A DNA stretch of 64,000 bases from Streptomyces sp. CA-278952 (GTDB lineage Bacteria > Actinomycetota > Actinomycetes > Streptomycetales > Streptomycetaceae). The stretch spans positions 372,001 through 436,000 of the forward strand of contig NZ_CP112880.1 in assembly GCF_028747205.1 (NCBI RefSeq), given 5' to 3'. Position 1 is the stretch's first letter. Every line of letters starts with the position of its first letter. A model generated the notes under the pieces. The model saw only the letters and a program-made list of their open reading frames with translations, was not told the DNA's origin and did not search any database. A program made the position numbers and the translations under genes. Shown here piece after piece: positions 24,855-32,966 of this stretch.

Positions 24855-25247
24855 ATGAGTTCAAAGCGCAGCAAGAATCCAGCCCTGCCCGTACTTGACG
24901 ACGCGTTTCGACTCGCGTCGGTCAAGGAGGCCGAAGAGTCCACCCGTGACCTGGCCGCGCGGCTGGCCACCACCGAGCTGCGCCGCGTTTCCCACCCGGG
25001 CCGGGTCACCTGGGAGCCCACCGAGCAGGCCGAGCCCGTACCGGTCCCGCCGACTGTGGTCGACGGTGACGGGGACCTGTGGCTGCGGGACCGGGGCACT
25101 GGCACCTGGACCATGCCCGAGTTCAACCCGAAGGAGTTCCCGGCCCGCTGTGGCGAGGTTCTGACGTGGAACGAGCTTGCCTGCGAGTTCGGCCCGCTGA
25201 CCGCACTGGCCGACGACCGCCGCATCGGCGGCGGCCGCCGGCGCTGA
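24855..25247 (+). CDS. Hypothetical protein in the accessory segment
   Basis: ATG 24855 is preceded by GGAGG ten bases upstream. The 130-residue protein has a Lys/Arg start (MSSKRSKNPA), a helical stretch (FRLASVKEAEESTRDLAARL) and a Trp/Asp-rich centre (DLWLRDRGTGTWTMPEF). It has no recognised domain, signal or membrane segment. It is not related to its neighbours and lies between the IS remnant and the DUF2087 gene, so transfer is plausible. Confidence 0.5.
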   Translation: MSSKRSKNPALPVLDDAFRLASVKEAEESTRDLAARLATTELRRVSHPGRVTWEPTEQAEPVPVPPTVVDGDGDLWLRDRGTGTWTMPEFNPKEFPARCGEVLTWNELACEFGPLTALADDRRIGGGRRR

Positions 25248-25426
25248 CCGCGCCGCCTTCCGGGACGACCACGCCCCTGCAGCGCCCGCTACGGGCAGCT
25301 GGGAGCTTCAGCTCACCGCCGAGCTCGACGATGGCGGCGAGCAGATGAGCGCGTTATCTGCCGCTCCGCCTTCGCGCGGACGAGCGGGTCCGTCTCCTGC
25401 CCTCCGGCCCGTGCCCACTGGTGCTC

Positions 25427-25458
25427 GTCCGGGGCCCGAGATGCCTCGGGCCCCGGAC
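25427..25458. terminator. Perfect 14-bp hairpin
   Basis: Arms GTCCGGGGCCCGAG (25427-25440) and its complement (25445-25458) flank the loop ATGC. It lies in a 356-base gene-free gap (25248-25603) between the convergent hypothetical gene (ends 25247) and DUF2087 gene (ends 25604), and it probably ends both transcripts. Apart from the 20-bp direct repeat at 25541-25597 I see nothing else in this gap. Confidence 0.7.
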
Positions 25459-25540
25459 GCGGGGCGCCTTCTCGGCTGGTCCGGGACTGGGTGAGCAGCC
25501 GGTGACGGGGCGCTCGCGGCCGGTGGCGTTCCGCCCGCAC

Positions 25541-25597
25541 CACCCTCAACTGACCCGGTTATCGGCCCGGCCCCCGACACCCTCAACTGGCCCGGTT
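25541..25597. repeat. 20-bp direct repeat in the accessory segment
   Basis: CACCCTCAACTGACCCGGTT (25541-25560) recurs at 25578-25597 with one change (A to G). The copies are 37 bases apart, next to the end of the DUF2087 gene. They could be recombination scars or attachment-type repeats; nothing decides this. Confidence 0.7.
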
Positions 25598-25603
25598 GAC
25601 CGG

Positions 25604-25903
25604 TCAGCGTCCGCGACGGTAGCTGCTGCCGTCCCGGGGCCGGACCAGCAGCCCCGCCACGACGAGATAGCGACGCAGGGCGGAGCAGTCCTCGTGGACG
25701 GTGAGGAGCGCCTCGTTCACCTCGCGCTCCGTGTACGAGCGCTCCCGCTCGAACAGCGTGTCGGCGAGGTGCACGAGCAGCTGCTCCCGGCGGGCCTCCC
25801 TGCGCGGGATAGCGACCAGGCGGCCGTGCGAGAAGAGTGCGTCGACCCGGTGGGTGCGAGGGGTCTGCGACGGTGGCGTGAGGATCTCTTGTTCAGCGGG
25901 CAT
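25604..25903 (-). CDS. DUF2087 domain protein
   Basis: ATG 25903 gives 99 residues. The core RVDALFSHGRLVAIPRREAR, LVHLADTLFERERSYTEREVNEALLTVHEDCSALRRYLV and LLVRPRDGSSYRR is the DUF2087 domain. This is a winged-helix-like module often fused to DNA-binding domains, here alone. Function is unknown, possibly a transcription-related protein. The 295 bases upstream to 26198 hold no gene that I can see. Confidence 0.75.
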   Translation of the reverse strand: MPAEQEILTPPSQTPRTHRVDALFSHGRLVAIPRREARREQLLVHLADTLFERERSYTEREVNEALLTVHEDCSALRRYLVVAGLLVRPRDGSSYRRGR

Positions 25904-26198
25904 GGCCGGAAGCGTCGCAGCCGTCCGGGAGACGGGCAACGCCTTTTCGGCGCTGCCCGTCCTCGCGTTGACAGACCCGCACCGCCCGGGTTGTGATGTG
26001 TACGTGCAGCGTGACGTCGGCCAAAAAGATCTGGGCCGGCCGGCGGTCAAGCCAGCACCTTCTTCCCAGGGATGACGCCGTGAGTCCACTCATCGCCCCC
26101 TGCCTCTGAGCACCTCAGCCTCCGAACGCTTCGCCGCGGGCACTCCGCGACGCCGGGCCTTCGCCGCCCGCTTTCCTTCCGGGAGACCCAGAACCTCC

Positions 26199-27104
26199 AT
26201 GTCCCCTGCCTTCCAGCAGTCCGTCATCACCGAGTTCCGCGCCAACGCCGGGAAGGTCGGCGGCCCCTTCGAGGGTGCCGACCTCCTGCTGCTCACCACC
26301 ACCGGAGCCCGCTCCGGGAAGCCGCACACCACACCACTGGGATACGTACGCGACGGCCGACGGCTGCTCGTCGTCGGCTCCAACCTCGGCGCACCGCTCC
26401 ACCCCGACTGGTACCGCAATCTCCTCGCCCGTCCCACCGTGCGGGTCGAGTTGGGGGACGAGGAGTTCGACTCCCTCGCCGTACCGGCCGAAGGGGCGCG
26501 GCGCGACGAACTCTTCGCCCGGGTCGTCGCCGCGGCGCCCGGGTACGCGGACTACCAGGACGCGACGGACCGGCTGCTGCCGGTCGTGGTCCTGGAACGG
26601 CCCGAGCCCGACGCGACGGCCCCCGCGATCACCTCGCTCGCCGACAAGCTGGTGGAGGTGCACACCTGGCTGCGCGGCCAGCTGCGCCACGTGCACGACG
26701 AGACGGAGGCGTACTTCGCCGCGCGGGCCGCCCACCCGGGCGGGGGCGAGGCGCCCGCGCCCGGTCTCGGGCTCCAGATCCGGCAGCGCTGTCTGGCGTT
26801 CTGCCAGGCACTGGAGTTCCACCACACGGCCGAGGACGGCCACATGTTCCCGACGATGGAGGGCTACTACCCCCAGCTGGGGCACGTCTTCGACCGGCTG
26901 CGGGAGGAGCACCGGAGCATCGGGTCCGTCCAGTCGGCGCTCGCGGCCCTGCTGGCCGACGTCGCCGTCGCGGAGCCGGAGCGCTTCCGCGCCGAACTGG
27001 CCCGGATGACCGAGGAGCTGACCGCCCACCTCGACTACGAGGAGGAGCACATCCTGCCCCTGCTGGCCGGAGTGCCCTGGCCCCCGGCACCGCCCGCCTC
27101 CTGA
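26199..27104 (+). CDS. Deazaflavin-dependent nitroreductase fused to a hemerythrin-like domain
   Basis: The 301-residue protein has two parts. Residues 1-135 form a DDN-type F420-dependent nitroreductase fold (LLLLTTTGARSGKPHTTPLGYV, GSNLGAPLHPDWYRNLLARP). Residues from about 143 to the end form a four-helix hemerythrin-like domain with spaced His and Glu ligands (EVHTWLRG, LRHVHDETE, EFHHTAEDGHMFP, REEHRSI, AHLDYEEEHILPLL). The second part suggests a di-iron or haem-free oxygen/NO-sensing module joined to a redox domain that uses F420. ATG 26199 is preceded by GGGAGA some 10 bases upstream. Its gene lies within the gap that splits the osmoprotectant transporter genes. Confidence 0.85.
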   Translation: MSPAFQQSVITEFRANAGKVGGPFEGADLLLLTTTGARSGKPHTTPLGYVRDGRRLLVVGSNLGAPLHPDWYRNLLARPTVRVELGDEEFDSLAVPAEGARRDELFARVVAAAPGYADYQDATDRLLPVVVLERPEPDATAPAITSLADKLVEVHTWLRGQLRHVHDETEAYFAARAAHPGGGEAPAPGLGLQIRQRCLAFCQALEFHHTAEDGHMFPTMEGYYPQLGHVFDRLREEHRSIGSVQSALAALLADVAVAEPERFRAELARMTEELTAHLDYEEEHILPLLAGVPWPPAPPAS

Positions 27105-27117
27105 GCTGCCGGGCGGT

Positions 27118-28068
27118 TCAGTCCTGCGGGAGGAGCTTCCTCGACTCCAGGTAGGTGCGCGCGACGTCCTCGGGCAACCTGCGCCAACTGTCGACCTGCT
27201 CGTTCATCGAGGCCAGGTCGGCGGTGGTCAGCACGGTGTTGAGCCGGTCGAGGGCGTCGCGCACCCCGGTGCTCCCGGCGCGTGCGCGGTTGACAACGGG
27301 GACGACGTAGTCGGCGTTCTGGAGGTTCTTGTCGTCCTCCAGCAGGACGAGACCGAACTGGTCCAGGGTGGCGTCGGTCGTGGTGGTCAGGACCATCTGG
27401 TCCTGGCCGCTCTGCACCGCCTGCTTGGCCTGCGTGGTGCCGACGCCCTTCGGGTCGACGGCGACGACGTCGATGCCGTAGGTCCTGCGCAGGCCGGGGG
27501 CGCAGTAGGGCCGCTGGACGCATTCGTCGCCCGCCGCCAGCCGTACGGGCAGCTTCGCGGCGCCCACGTCGCTGAGGGTCTTCAGTCCGTGTTCCTTCGC
27601 GTACGCGGCGGTGACGGCGAAGGCGTTCTGGTCGACGGCCCGGCCGGGGTCGAGCACGGTGAGTCCGCGCGGGGCGGCGAGCGAGCGCAGCTCCTTCATG
27701 GTGGTGGCGAGGTCGGGCGATCCGACCGGGGGCGCGTCGGCCCCGTTGGCCTTGGCGTTCAGCCAGTCGGCGAAAGTCGCCGCGTACTCCGCCACCACGT
27801 CGATCTGGCCGTTCTCCAGGGCCGGTTCGTAGATCTCGCGATTGGTCACGGAGATGATGTCGGCGGAGTACCCGGCGTGCTCCAGGAGCAGCGCGTACAG
27901 CTGGGCCAGTAGGTCGCTCTCGGTGAAGCCGGCCGATCCGACGGTGAGGTGCTTGCTGTCGCCGGGCGGTGCGGTGACCTCGCCCTGGCTCTCCAGCGCC
28001 GGGCCGGCGGTGCAGGCGGTGGAGGCGAGGAGGACCAGCGCGGCCAGGGCGCGGCGGGCGCGGCTCAC
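27118..28068 (-). CDS. Osmoprotectant-binding lipoprotein (OpuCC/ProX-like)
   Basis: GTG 28068 overlaps the permease stop. The 316-residue protein has a lipoprotein signal with lipobox LASTAC (Cys near residue 19). It also has the type 2 quaternary-amine-binding fold: LTVGSAGFTESDLLAQLYALLLE, YEPALENGQIDVVAEYAA and QSGQDQMVLTTTTDATL. It is the last gene of a leftward three-gene operon and should deliver glycine betaine, choline or a related compound to the two permeases. The matching ATPase gene lies at 22199 on the other strand. Confidence 0.85.
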   Translation of the reverse strand: MSRARRALAALVLLASTACTAGPALESQGEVTAPPGDSKHLTVGSAGFTESDLLAQLYALLLEHAGYSADIISVTNREIYEPALENGQIDVVAEYAATFADWLNAKANGADAPPVGSPDLATTMKELRSLAAPRGLTVLDPGRAVDQNAFAVTAAYAKEHGLKTLSDVGAAKLPVRLAAGDECVQRPYCAPGLRRTYGIDVVAVDPKGVGTTQAKQAVQSGQDQMVLTTTTDATLDQFGLVLLEDDKNLQNADYVVPVVNRARAGSTGVRDALDRLNTVLTTADLASMNEQVDSWRRLPEDVARTYLESRKLLPQD

Positions 28069-28736
28069 GCGGCCTCCCGGTCGCGCCGGGGGGCGAGACG
28101 CTGCCCCGCCTCGAAGAGGCTCTCGACGAGGAGGGCGAAGGCGGCCACCAGGATCGCCCCGGCCACCACCTGCGGGGTGGAGGCGAGGTTGAAGCCCGCG
28201 GTGATGATGCGGCCCAGTCCCCCGCCGCCGGCCAGCGCCGCGATGGTGGCGGTGGCCACCAGCTGGACGGCGGCGATCCGCACGCCGGTGAGGATCAGCG
28301 GGAGGGCGAGCGGCAGCTCCACACCCAGCAGCAGCTGGCGGCCGGTCATGCCCATGCCCCGGGCGGCCCGGACGACGTCCTGGTCGACCTCGCGCATCCC
28401 GACGTAGGCGTTGGTGAGGAGCGGCGGCACGGCGAAGAGCACGAGCGCGATGACCGTCGACCACTGCCCGTGCGTCCCGAGGGGGGTGAGCAGCAGCAGG
28501 ACCAGTACGGCGAAGGTGGGCACGGCCCGGCCGACGTTGGAGAGGTTGACGGCGAGCGCGCCGCCCTTGCCGAGGTGGCCCAGGACGAGGGCGACGGGGA
28601 GCGCGATCAGGCAGCTGATGAGCAGACAGACGACGGTCAGGTAGAGGTGTTCGCCGAGCCGGTTCCAGACGCCGTCGGGGCCGGACCAGTGGGCGGCGGC
28701 GGTGAGCCAGGACCACGTGTCGGAGAGGGTGTTCAC
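28065..28736 (-). CDS. Osmoprotectant ABC transporter permease
   Basis: GTG 28736 gives 223 residues with five or six helices (LTVVCLLISCLIALPVALVL, AVPTFAVLVLLLLTPL, STVIALVLFAVPPLL) and an EAA-type loop (VVRAARGMGMTGRQLLLGVELPLALP). This is the OpuCB/OpuCD type. Its stop overlaps the start of the binding-protein gene. Confidence 0.85.
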   Translation of the reverse strand: MNTLSDTWSWLTAAAHWSGPDGVWNRLGEHLYLTVVCLLISCLIALPVALVLGHLGKGGALAVNLSNVGRAVPTFAVLVLLLLTPLGTHGQWSTVIALVLFAVPPLLTNAYVGMREVDQDVVRAARGMGMTGRQLLLGVELPLALPLILTGVRIAAVQLVATATIAALAGGGGLGRIITAGFNLASTPQVVAGAILVAAFALLVESLFEAGQRLAPRRDREAA

Positions 28737-28761
28737 CTCCGCACCCCCCTGCTCGGTGTGT

Positions 28762-29439
28762 TCACGCCCGCCTCCGGGTCCAGGGGGTCAGCAGCCGTGC
28801 CGCCCCCAGGAGCAGCAGGTCGGCGGCGACGGCGATGACGACGCACAGGACGGAGGCGGTGAGCACCTGGGCCCTGAAGTAGGTGTTCATGCCGGAGTAG
28901 ATGAGGTTGCCGAGTCCCCCGTGGCCGACGATCGCCCCGATGGTGACCAGGGAGACCGCGGAGACGGTGGCGATGCGCAGCCCGGCCATCGCGGCGGGCA
29001 GGGCCAGCGGGAGCTCCACGGCGATGAGCAGGCGCAGCGGCCCGTAGCCCATGCCGCGTGCGGCCTGCCGGGTCTCCTCGGGGACGGCCCGGAGCCCGGC
29101 CAGGATGTTGCGGACGAGCAGCGTCAGGGAGTAGAGGACGAGCCCCGCGATCACCAGCGCGGCGGAGAGTCCGTACAGCGGCAGCAGCAGCGAGAACATC
29201 GCGAGCGACGGGATCGTGTAGAGGATCGTCGTCAGCCCGAGCACCGGGCCGGCCGCCAGGCGCCACCGGCGGGCGGCCACCGCCAGGGGGACGGCGAGCA
29301 GGAGCGCGATGGCCACCGAGGCGGCCGTCAGCTGGAGGTGTTGCAGCATCGCGTCCATCAGGATCTCGCGGCGGCTGGAGAGGTAGGCCCCGCAGATCCA
29401 CTCGTTACGGGCGAGGCAGTCGTCCGGGGGCACCGTCAC
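28762..29439 (-). CDS. Osmoprotectant ABC transporter permease
   Basis: GTG 29439 (GTG 29433 is an alternative) gives 225 residues, similar in layout to the downstream permease: helices SVAIALLLAVPLAV, LYTIPSLAMFSLLLPLYGL and the EAA loop TRQAARGMGYGPLRLLIAVELPLALP, then GHGGLGNLIYSGMN. It is the first gene of the permease-permease-binding protein operon. The 400-base upstream gap contains the TPR-gene promoter region described at 29768. Confidence 0.85.
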   Translation of the reverse strand: MTVPPDDCLARNEWICGAYLSSRREILMDAMLQHLQLTAASVAIALLLAVPLAVAARRWRLAAGPVLGLTTILYTIPSLAMFSLLLPLYGLSAALVIAGLVLYSLTLLVRNILAGLRAVPEETRQAARGMGYGPLRLLIAVELPLALPAAMAGLRIATVSAVSLVTIGAIVGHGGLGNLIYSGMNTYFRAQVLTASVLCVVIAVAADLLLLGAARLLTPWTRRRA

Positions 29440-29767
29440 CCGTCCATTCGAGCGCGGCAGCGGTCACGTCGCGCGTCGGGGGCCGCCGTTCGAGGGGTTT
29501 GAGCGACTGCTCAACCCTGCCTGGTTGCGCCCTGGCCGCTCGTTCGTGGGCCTGGAGCTGTAGAGGGCGTCGACCCCGCGGGGGCCGGGCGCGCCTTCGA
29601 CGCGCTGGAGCACGTAGGAGGCGGCTCTCGGCGGGAACGCGGAATGGCCTGGGCTTCCCGAGCAACCCTCCTCGCCCGGCCGCCGTCTTGATCCATGACA
29701 GGACGGTGCGCCGCGTGTGACGTGCGGCGTACGACCCCCACAAGATCCGGGCCTGCACGACCGCCGC

Positions 29768-29801
29768 ACTATACCCTCCGCGTATACATGGAGCGTATAG
29801 T
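29768..29801 (+). promoter_or_regulatory. 34-bp symmetric operator before the TPR/prenyl synthase genes
   Basis: ACTATAC (29768-29774), GTATAC (29782-29787) and GTATAGT (29795-29801) are spaced by seven bases each, and the whole element is centred on the palindromic GTATAC. It can be read as two overlapping TATAC-N7-GTATA sites sharing the middle. TATAGT may also act as a -10. The element lies 38 bases before ATG 29840. The rest of the gene-free gap 29440-29767 shows no gene or other motif that I can support. Confidence 0.6.
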
Positions 29802-29839
29802 CAGCACGATGTGGGCCCGGCACCGCGCGGAAGGCCCCC

Positions 29840-30898
29840 ATGCAGACCAAGGCACTGGCGCCCGAGTACCAGGGAGCGCTCACCAAGATGTCGGTGAACG
29901 CCTCGCTCACCGACGTACTGGCCGAGGGAGTTCGCCACCTGAGGCAGGCCGAGCTCTCCGGATCGCAGGAGGAGGTGGCACGTTCGGGCCTGGCCGTGGC
30001 CGAGGCGCACCGCAGGCTCGGGCAGGTCGCCGAGGCCGACCGGGCCTGGAAGGCCAGCTACCGGGCCGCGCGCACGGCCGGGAACACCGGGGCGATGGCG
30101 TGGGCGTTGTGGAGCGGGGGCACGCTGGCACGCCAACGCGGTTCGCTGCGCCTCGCGTTCAGACTGCTCGGCCTCGCCGCGGAGCTGGGGAAGCAGGGCG
30201 GGGACGTGGTCGCCCGGGGCTATTCGCTGGCCGGCCTCGCCGAGACCGGACGGATCCAGGGCGACTACGCGACCGTCGCGACGCTGCACGAACAGCTGCT
30301 GGCCGAGGCCCGCGTCCGGGGCGAGGCCCGGCACACCGTCTGGGCGCTGGAGGGCATCGCGCAGATCCACCGCAACACCGGTTCGCTGGCCACCGCGTTG
30401 GAGATGTTCGAGGAGGCGGCCGTCCTGGCGGGCGACGCGGACGACCGGCGCGGCCGGGCCTGGGCCCTGCGCGGCATCGCCGACATCGTCTCCCTCCGCG
30501 ACGGGGCGACCGGGCACGCACTCGACCTGCTCTCCGAGGCCGAGGTGACCTGCCGCGAGATGAACCTCTCCAGCGCCCTGGCGTACAACCACAAGATGCG
30601 GGCCAACGTGCTGTTCCGCGCCGGGCGGTACGAGGAGGCGCGCGAGGTCTACGAGCAGGCGCTCGGGGAGTTCCGTGCGATGGACGAGCCAAGGGGCGAG
30701 GCACTGGCCTCCCTCGGCCTGGTCAAGGCGCGGGCCAGGCTCGGCCGGGACCGCGAAGCCACCGCCGCCGAGCTGGACGAACTGCGCGGCAGGCTGAGCC
30801 GGATCGGGCTGCTCAACGCCCAGGAGATGGTCGAGAAGGCATACGCCGAACTCGGCGTGGAACCGGCCTCCGCGGGCGAGAGGGACGGCCGCCGATGA
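29840..30898 (+). CDS. Tetratricopeptide-repeat protein
   Basis: ATG 29840 follows GGAAGG. The 352-residue protein is a run of about seven helical TPR-like repeats (EAHRRLGQVAEADRAWKASY, AETGRIQGDYATVATLHEQL, AQIHRNTGSLATALEMFEEA, NVLFRAGRYEEAREVYEQAL). It has no signal or membrane segment. Its stop overlaps the start of the polyprenyl synthase gene (ATGA), so the two products are made together and may interact. TPR proteins are scaffolds, and the partner is unknown. Confidence 0.75.
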   Translation: MQTKALAPEYQGALTKMSVNASLTDVLAEGVRHLRQAELSGSQEEVARSGLAVAEAHRRLGQVAEADRAWKASYRAARTAGNTGAMAWALWSGGTLARQRGSLRLAFRLLGLAAELGKQGGDVVARGYSLAGLAETGRIQGDYATVATLHEQLLAEARVRGEARHTVWALEGIAQIHRNTGSLATALEMFEEAAVLAGDADDRRGRAWALRGIADIVSLRDGATGHALDLLSEAEVTCREMNLSSALAYNHKMRANVLFRAGRYEEAREVYEQALGEFRAMDEPRGEALASLGLVKARARLGRDREATAAELDELRGRLSRIGLLNAQEMVEKAYAELGVEPASAGERDGRR

Positions 30899-31944
30899 CG
30901 CTCTCCACGACCGGCCGGGCGAGCGCGACGCAGATACTGGACCGCTGCCGCGAGCTCGTGCGCCCGGCCCTGGTGGAGTCGGTGGGACGGCTACACCCCT
31001 GGCACGCGGAGACGGCGGCCTTCTCGCTGGGCTGGAGCGGGACCGGCGGCGAGCCGGCGCCCGGTTCGCAGGGCAAGGGGGTCCGCCAGGCGCTCGCGGT
31101 GCTCGGCGCGGAGGCCGCGGGTGGCAGCGGGGCGGACGCGGTGCTCGGCGCGGTGGCCGTCGAGCTGATCCACACCTTCTCCCTGATCCACGACGACATC
31201 ATGGACGGCGACGAGACCCGTCGTCGCCGGCCGACGCTGTGGAAGGCGTACGGCACGGGCCCGGCGGTCCTCGCGGGGGACGCGCTGTTCGCGCTGGCCG
31301 TCTCCACGCTGGCGGAGGCTCCGGGCCCCGGCGGTGCGGCGGCGGTCCGGCGACTGGCGAGCGCGCTGGGCGATCTGGTGCACGGTCAGGCGCAGGACCT
31401 GCTCTTCGAGTCCCGGCCGTGGGCCGGGCCCGGGGCGGTCCTGCCGCACGAGTACCGGTCGATGGCCACCCACAAGACGGGCTCCCTGCTCGGTTGCGCC
31501 GCCGCCCTGGGCGCGGTGCTGGCCGGCGCCCCGGCGAGCACCGTCGAGGCGCTGGACCTGGCGGGTCGGCATGTGGGGGTGGCGTTCCAGGCGGTGGACG
31601 ACCTGCTCGGGATCTGGGGCGATCCGCAGGTGACCGGCAAGCCGGTGCACAGCGACTTGCGGCGGCTCAAGAAGACGTACCCGGTGCTCGCGGCCCTGTC
31701 CGCCGACCACCCGGCGGCCCGGCGTCTCGACGCGCTGCTCACCTCCGCCGGGCCGCTCGACGACCCGACGGCGCGCCATGCGGCCGAACTGATCGACGAG
31801 GCCGGCGGGCGCCGGGCCGCGGTCACCGAGGCACATGAGCACCTGGCCGCGGCCCGCGCCTGCCTGGACCGGGTGCCGCTGGCCGAGGGCGCGCGCGGGG
31901 ACCTGCTCACGCTGATCCCGTACCTCGTGGACCGCACCGGCTGA
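30895..31944 (+). CDS. Polyprenyl (farnesyl/geranylgeranyl) diphosphate synthase
   Basis: The 349-residue protein carries the first Asp-rich motif DDIMDGDETRRRRPT, with the extra residues of a type II FARM, and the second motif DDLLGIWGDP near residue 237. It also has KTGSLLGCAAALGA and GRHVGVAFQAVDD. The residues before FARM (AVELIHTFSLIHDDIMD) contain bulky F and L, and the length class of the product (C15, C20 or longer) cannot be set without a model. It is coupled to the upstream TPR gene. No terpene cyclase is adjacent. Confidence 0.85.
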   Translation: MTLSTTGRASATQILDRCRELVRPALVESVGRLHPWHAETAAFSLGWSGTGGEPAPGSQGKGVRQALAVLGAEAAGGSGADAVLGAVAVELIHTFSLIHDDIMDGDETRRRRPTLWKAYGTGPAVLAGDALFALAVSTLAEAPGPGGAAAVRRLASALGDLVHGQAQDLLFESRPWAGPGAVLPHEYRSMATHKTGSLLGCAAALGAVLAGAPASTVEALDLAGRHVGVAFQAVDDLLGIWGDPQVTGKPVHSDLRRLKKTYPVLAALSADHPAARRLDALLTSAGPLDDPTARHAAELIDEAGGRRAAVTEAHEHLAAARACLDRVPLAEGARGDLLTLIPYLVDRTG

Positions 31945-32058
31945 CCCGTGGCCGCCCGCCGGAAATCGCCGGGCGGCCACGGCCCCCCGTACGGCAGGAT
32001 GGGCCCGGGCGTGTCTTCGCCCACGCACCCGCCGCGACGACGTGAGGACTCCCCCGGC

Positions 32059-32649
32059 ATGACCGCCTTCCCCGCTCCCGTCACGGCGTTGCTCGTCGTC
32101 GACGTCCAGTCGGCGTTCGTCGCGGGGGACGCGGCCGTGCCCGACGCGCCCCGGCTGCTGGACCGGGTGACGGATCTGATCGGGCGGGCCCGTGAGGCCG
32201 GGGCGCTCGTCGTCCACCTGCAGAACGACGGCCCGGTCGGGCAGCCCGACGAGCCGGGGACCCCGGGGTGGGAGCTGCACCTGCCCGTGCGCACGGGGCC
32301 GGCCGAGATGGTGATCCGCAAGAGCGAGGACGACGGTTTCGAGGAGACGTCGCTGGAGGCCGAGCTGGAGGCAGCGGGTGTCCGAGCGCTCGCCGTGTGC
32401 GGGGTGATGTCGGAGATGTGCGTACTGGCCACCGCGCGCCGGGCCCTGGAGCTGGGCTACCGGGTGGTCCTGCCCCATGACGCCCACGCCACGTACGACA
32501 TTCCGGCCGCCCCGGACATCAGTGACGTGGTGCCGGCGGCGATGGCGTCACGGGTCGCGGAATGGGCCCTGGGTGACGAAGTGGACATCGTGGCGCGCGC
32601 CGTGACCGTCTCTTTCGCCACTCCGTCCGCCACCACGAGAACGGCCTAG
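32059..32649 (+). CDS. Isochorismatase-like cysteine hydrolase
   Basis: ATG 32059 gives 196 residues. The catalytic triad pattern is visible: Asp in LLVVDVQSAF near residue 13, a Lys in MVIRKSEDDGFEETSLEAEL near residue 85, and Cys in VCGVMSEMCVLATARRALEL near residue 118. Family members cleave isochorismate, nicotinamide or N-carbamoyl compounds, and the substrate here is unknown. Confidence 0.85.
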   Translation: MTAFPAPVTALLVVDVQSAFVAGDAAVPDAPRLLDRVTDLIGRAREAGALVVHLQNDGPVGQPDEPGTPGWELHLPVRTGPAEMVIRKSEDDGFEETSLEAELEAAGVRALAVCGVMSEMCVLATARRALELGYRVVLPHDAHATYDIPAAPDISDVVPAAMASRVAEWALGDEVDIVARAVTVSFATPSATTRTA

Positions 32650-32779
32650 TCGGCCGATAGATGGTGCCGCCATCCGGTGGGGCGATCGGCCCAGTACGGC
32701 ATGCCGGAAAAAGGCTGAAGATATAAGCGGCGCGATGCGTTCGGACACCTCCGCCATTCCGTACGGGGACTCTCGGCAA

Positions 32780-32808
32780 GCCCTTTCACCGACTGTCCGT
32801 GAAAGGGC
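32780..32808. promoter_or_regulatory. Perfect 10-bp inverted repeat in the leader region of the polysaccharide operon
   Basis: GCCCTTTCAC (32780-32789) and GTGAAAGGGC (32799-32808) flank a nine-base loop. It lies in the 317-base gap 32650-32966 between the isochorismatase-like gene and the glycosyltransferase. It may end the upstream transcript or act as an operator. The following bases up to 32966 are less GC-rich (GCACTTCGGCTTTACTTACC) and may contain the promoter; I cannot assign boxes with confidence. Confidence 0.55.
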
Positions 32809-32966
32809 TGCGGGCATGCGCCGATCTGCTGCGCAACCACCCGAACGGCCCTCCTTCACGCGTCATCCCGCTGTGATCGTATGAGCGAGTCACGCGCACG
32901 ATTTCGCCACAACTCTGCCAAAGTGCACTTCGGCTTTACTTACCGGATTGAGCGAAGAGAGCCGTC

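Noticed and set aside
29440..29767. Small leftward reading frames before the osmoprotectant permease
   Set aside because: They lack RBS and family similarity and have no consistent third-position GC bias.
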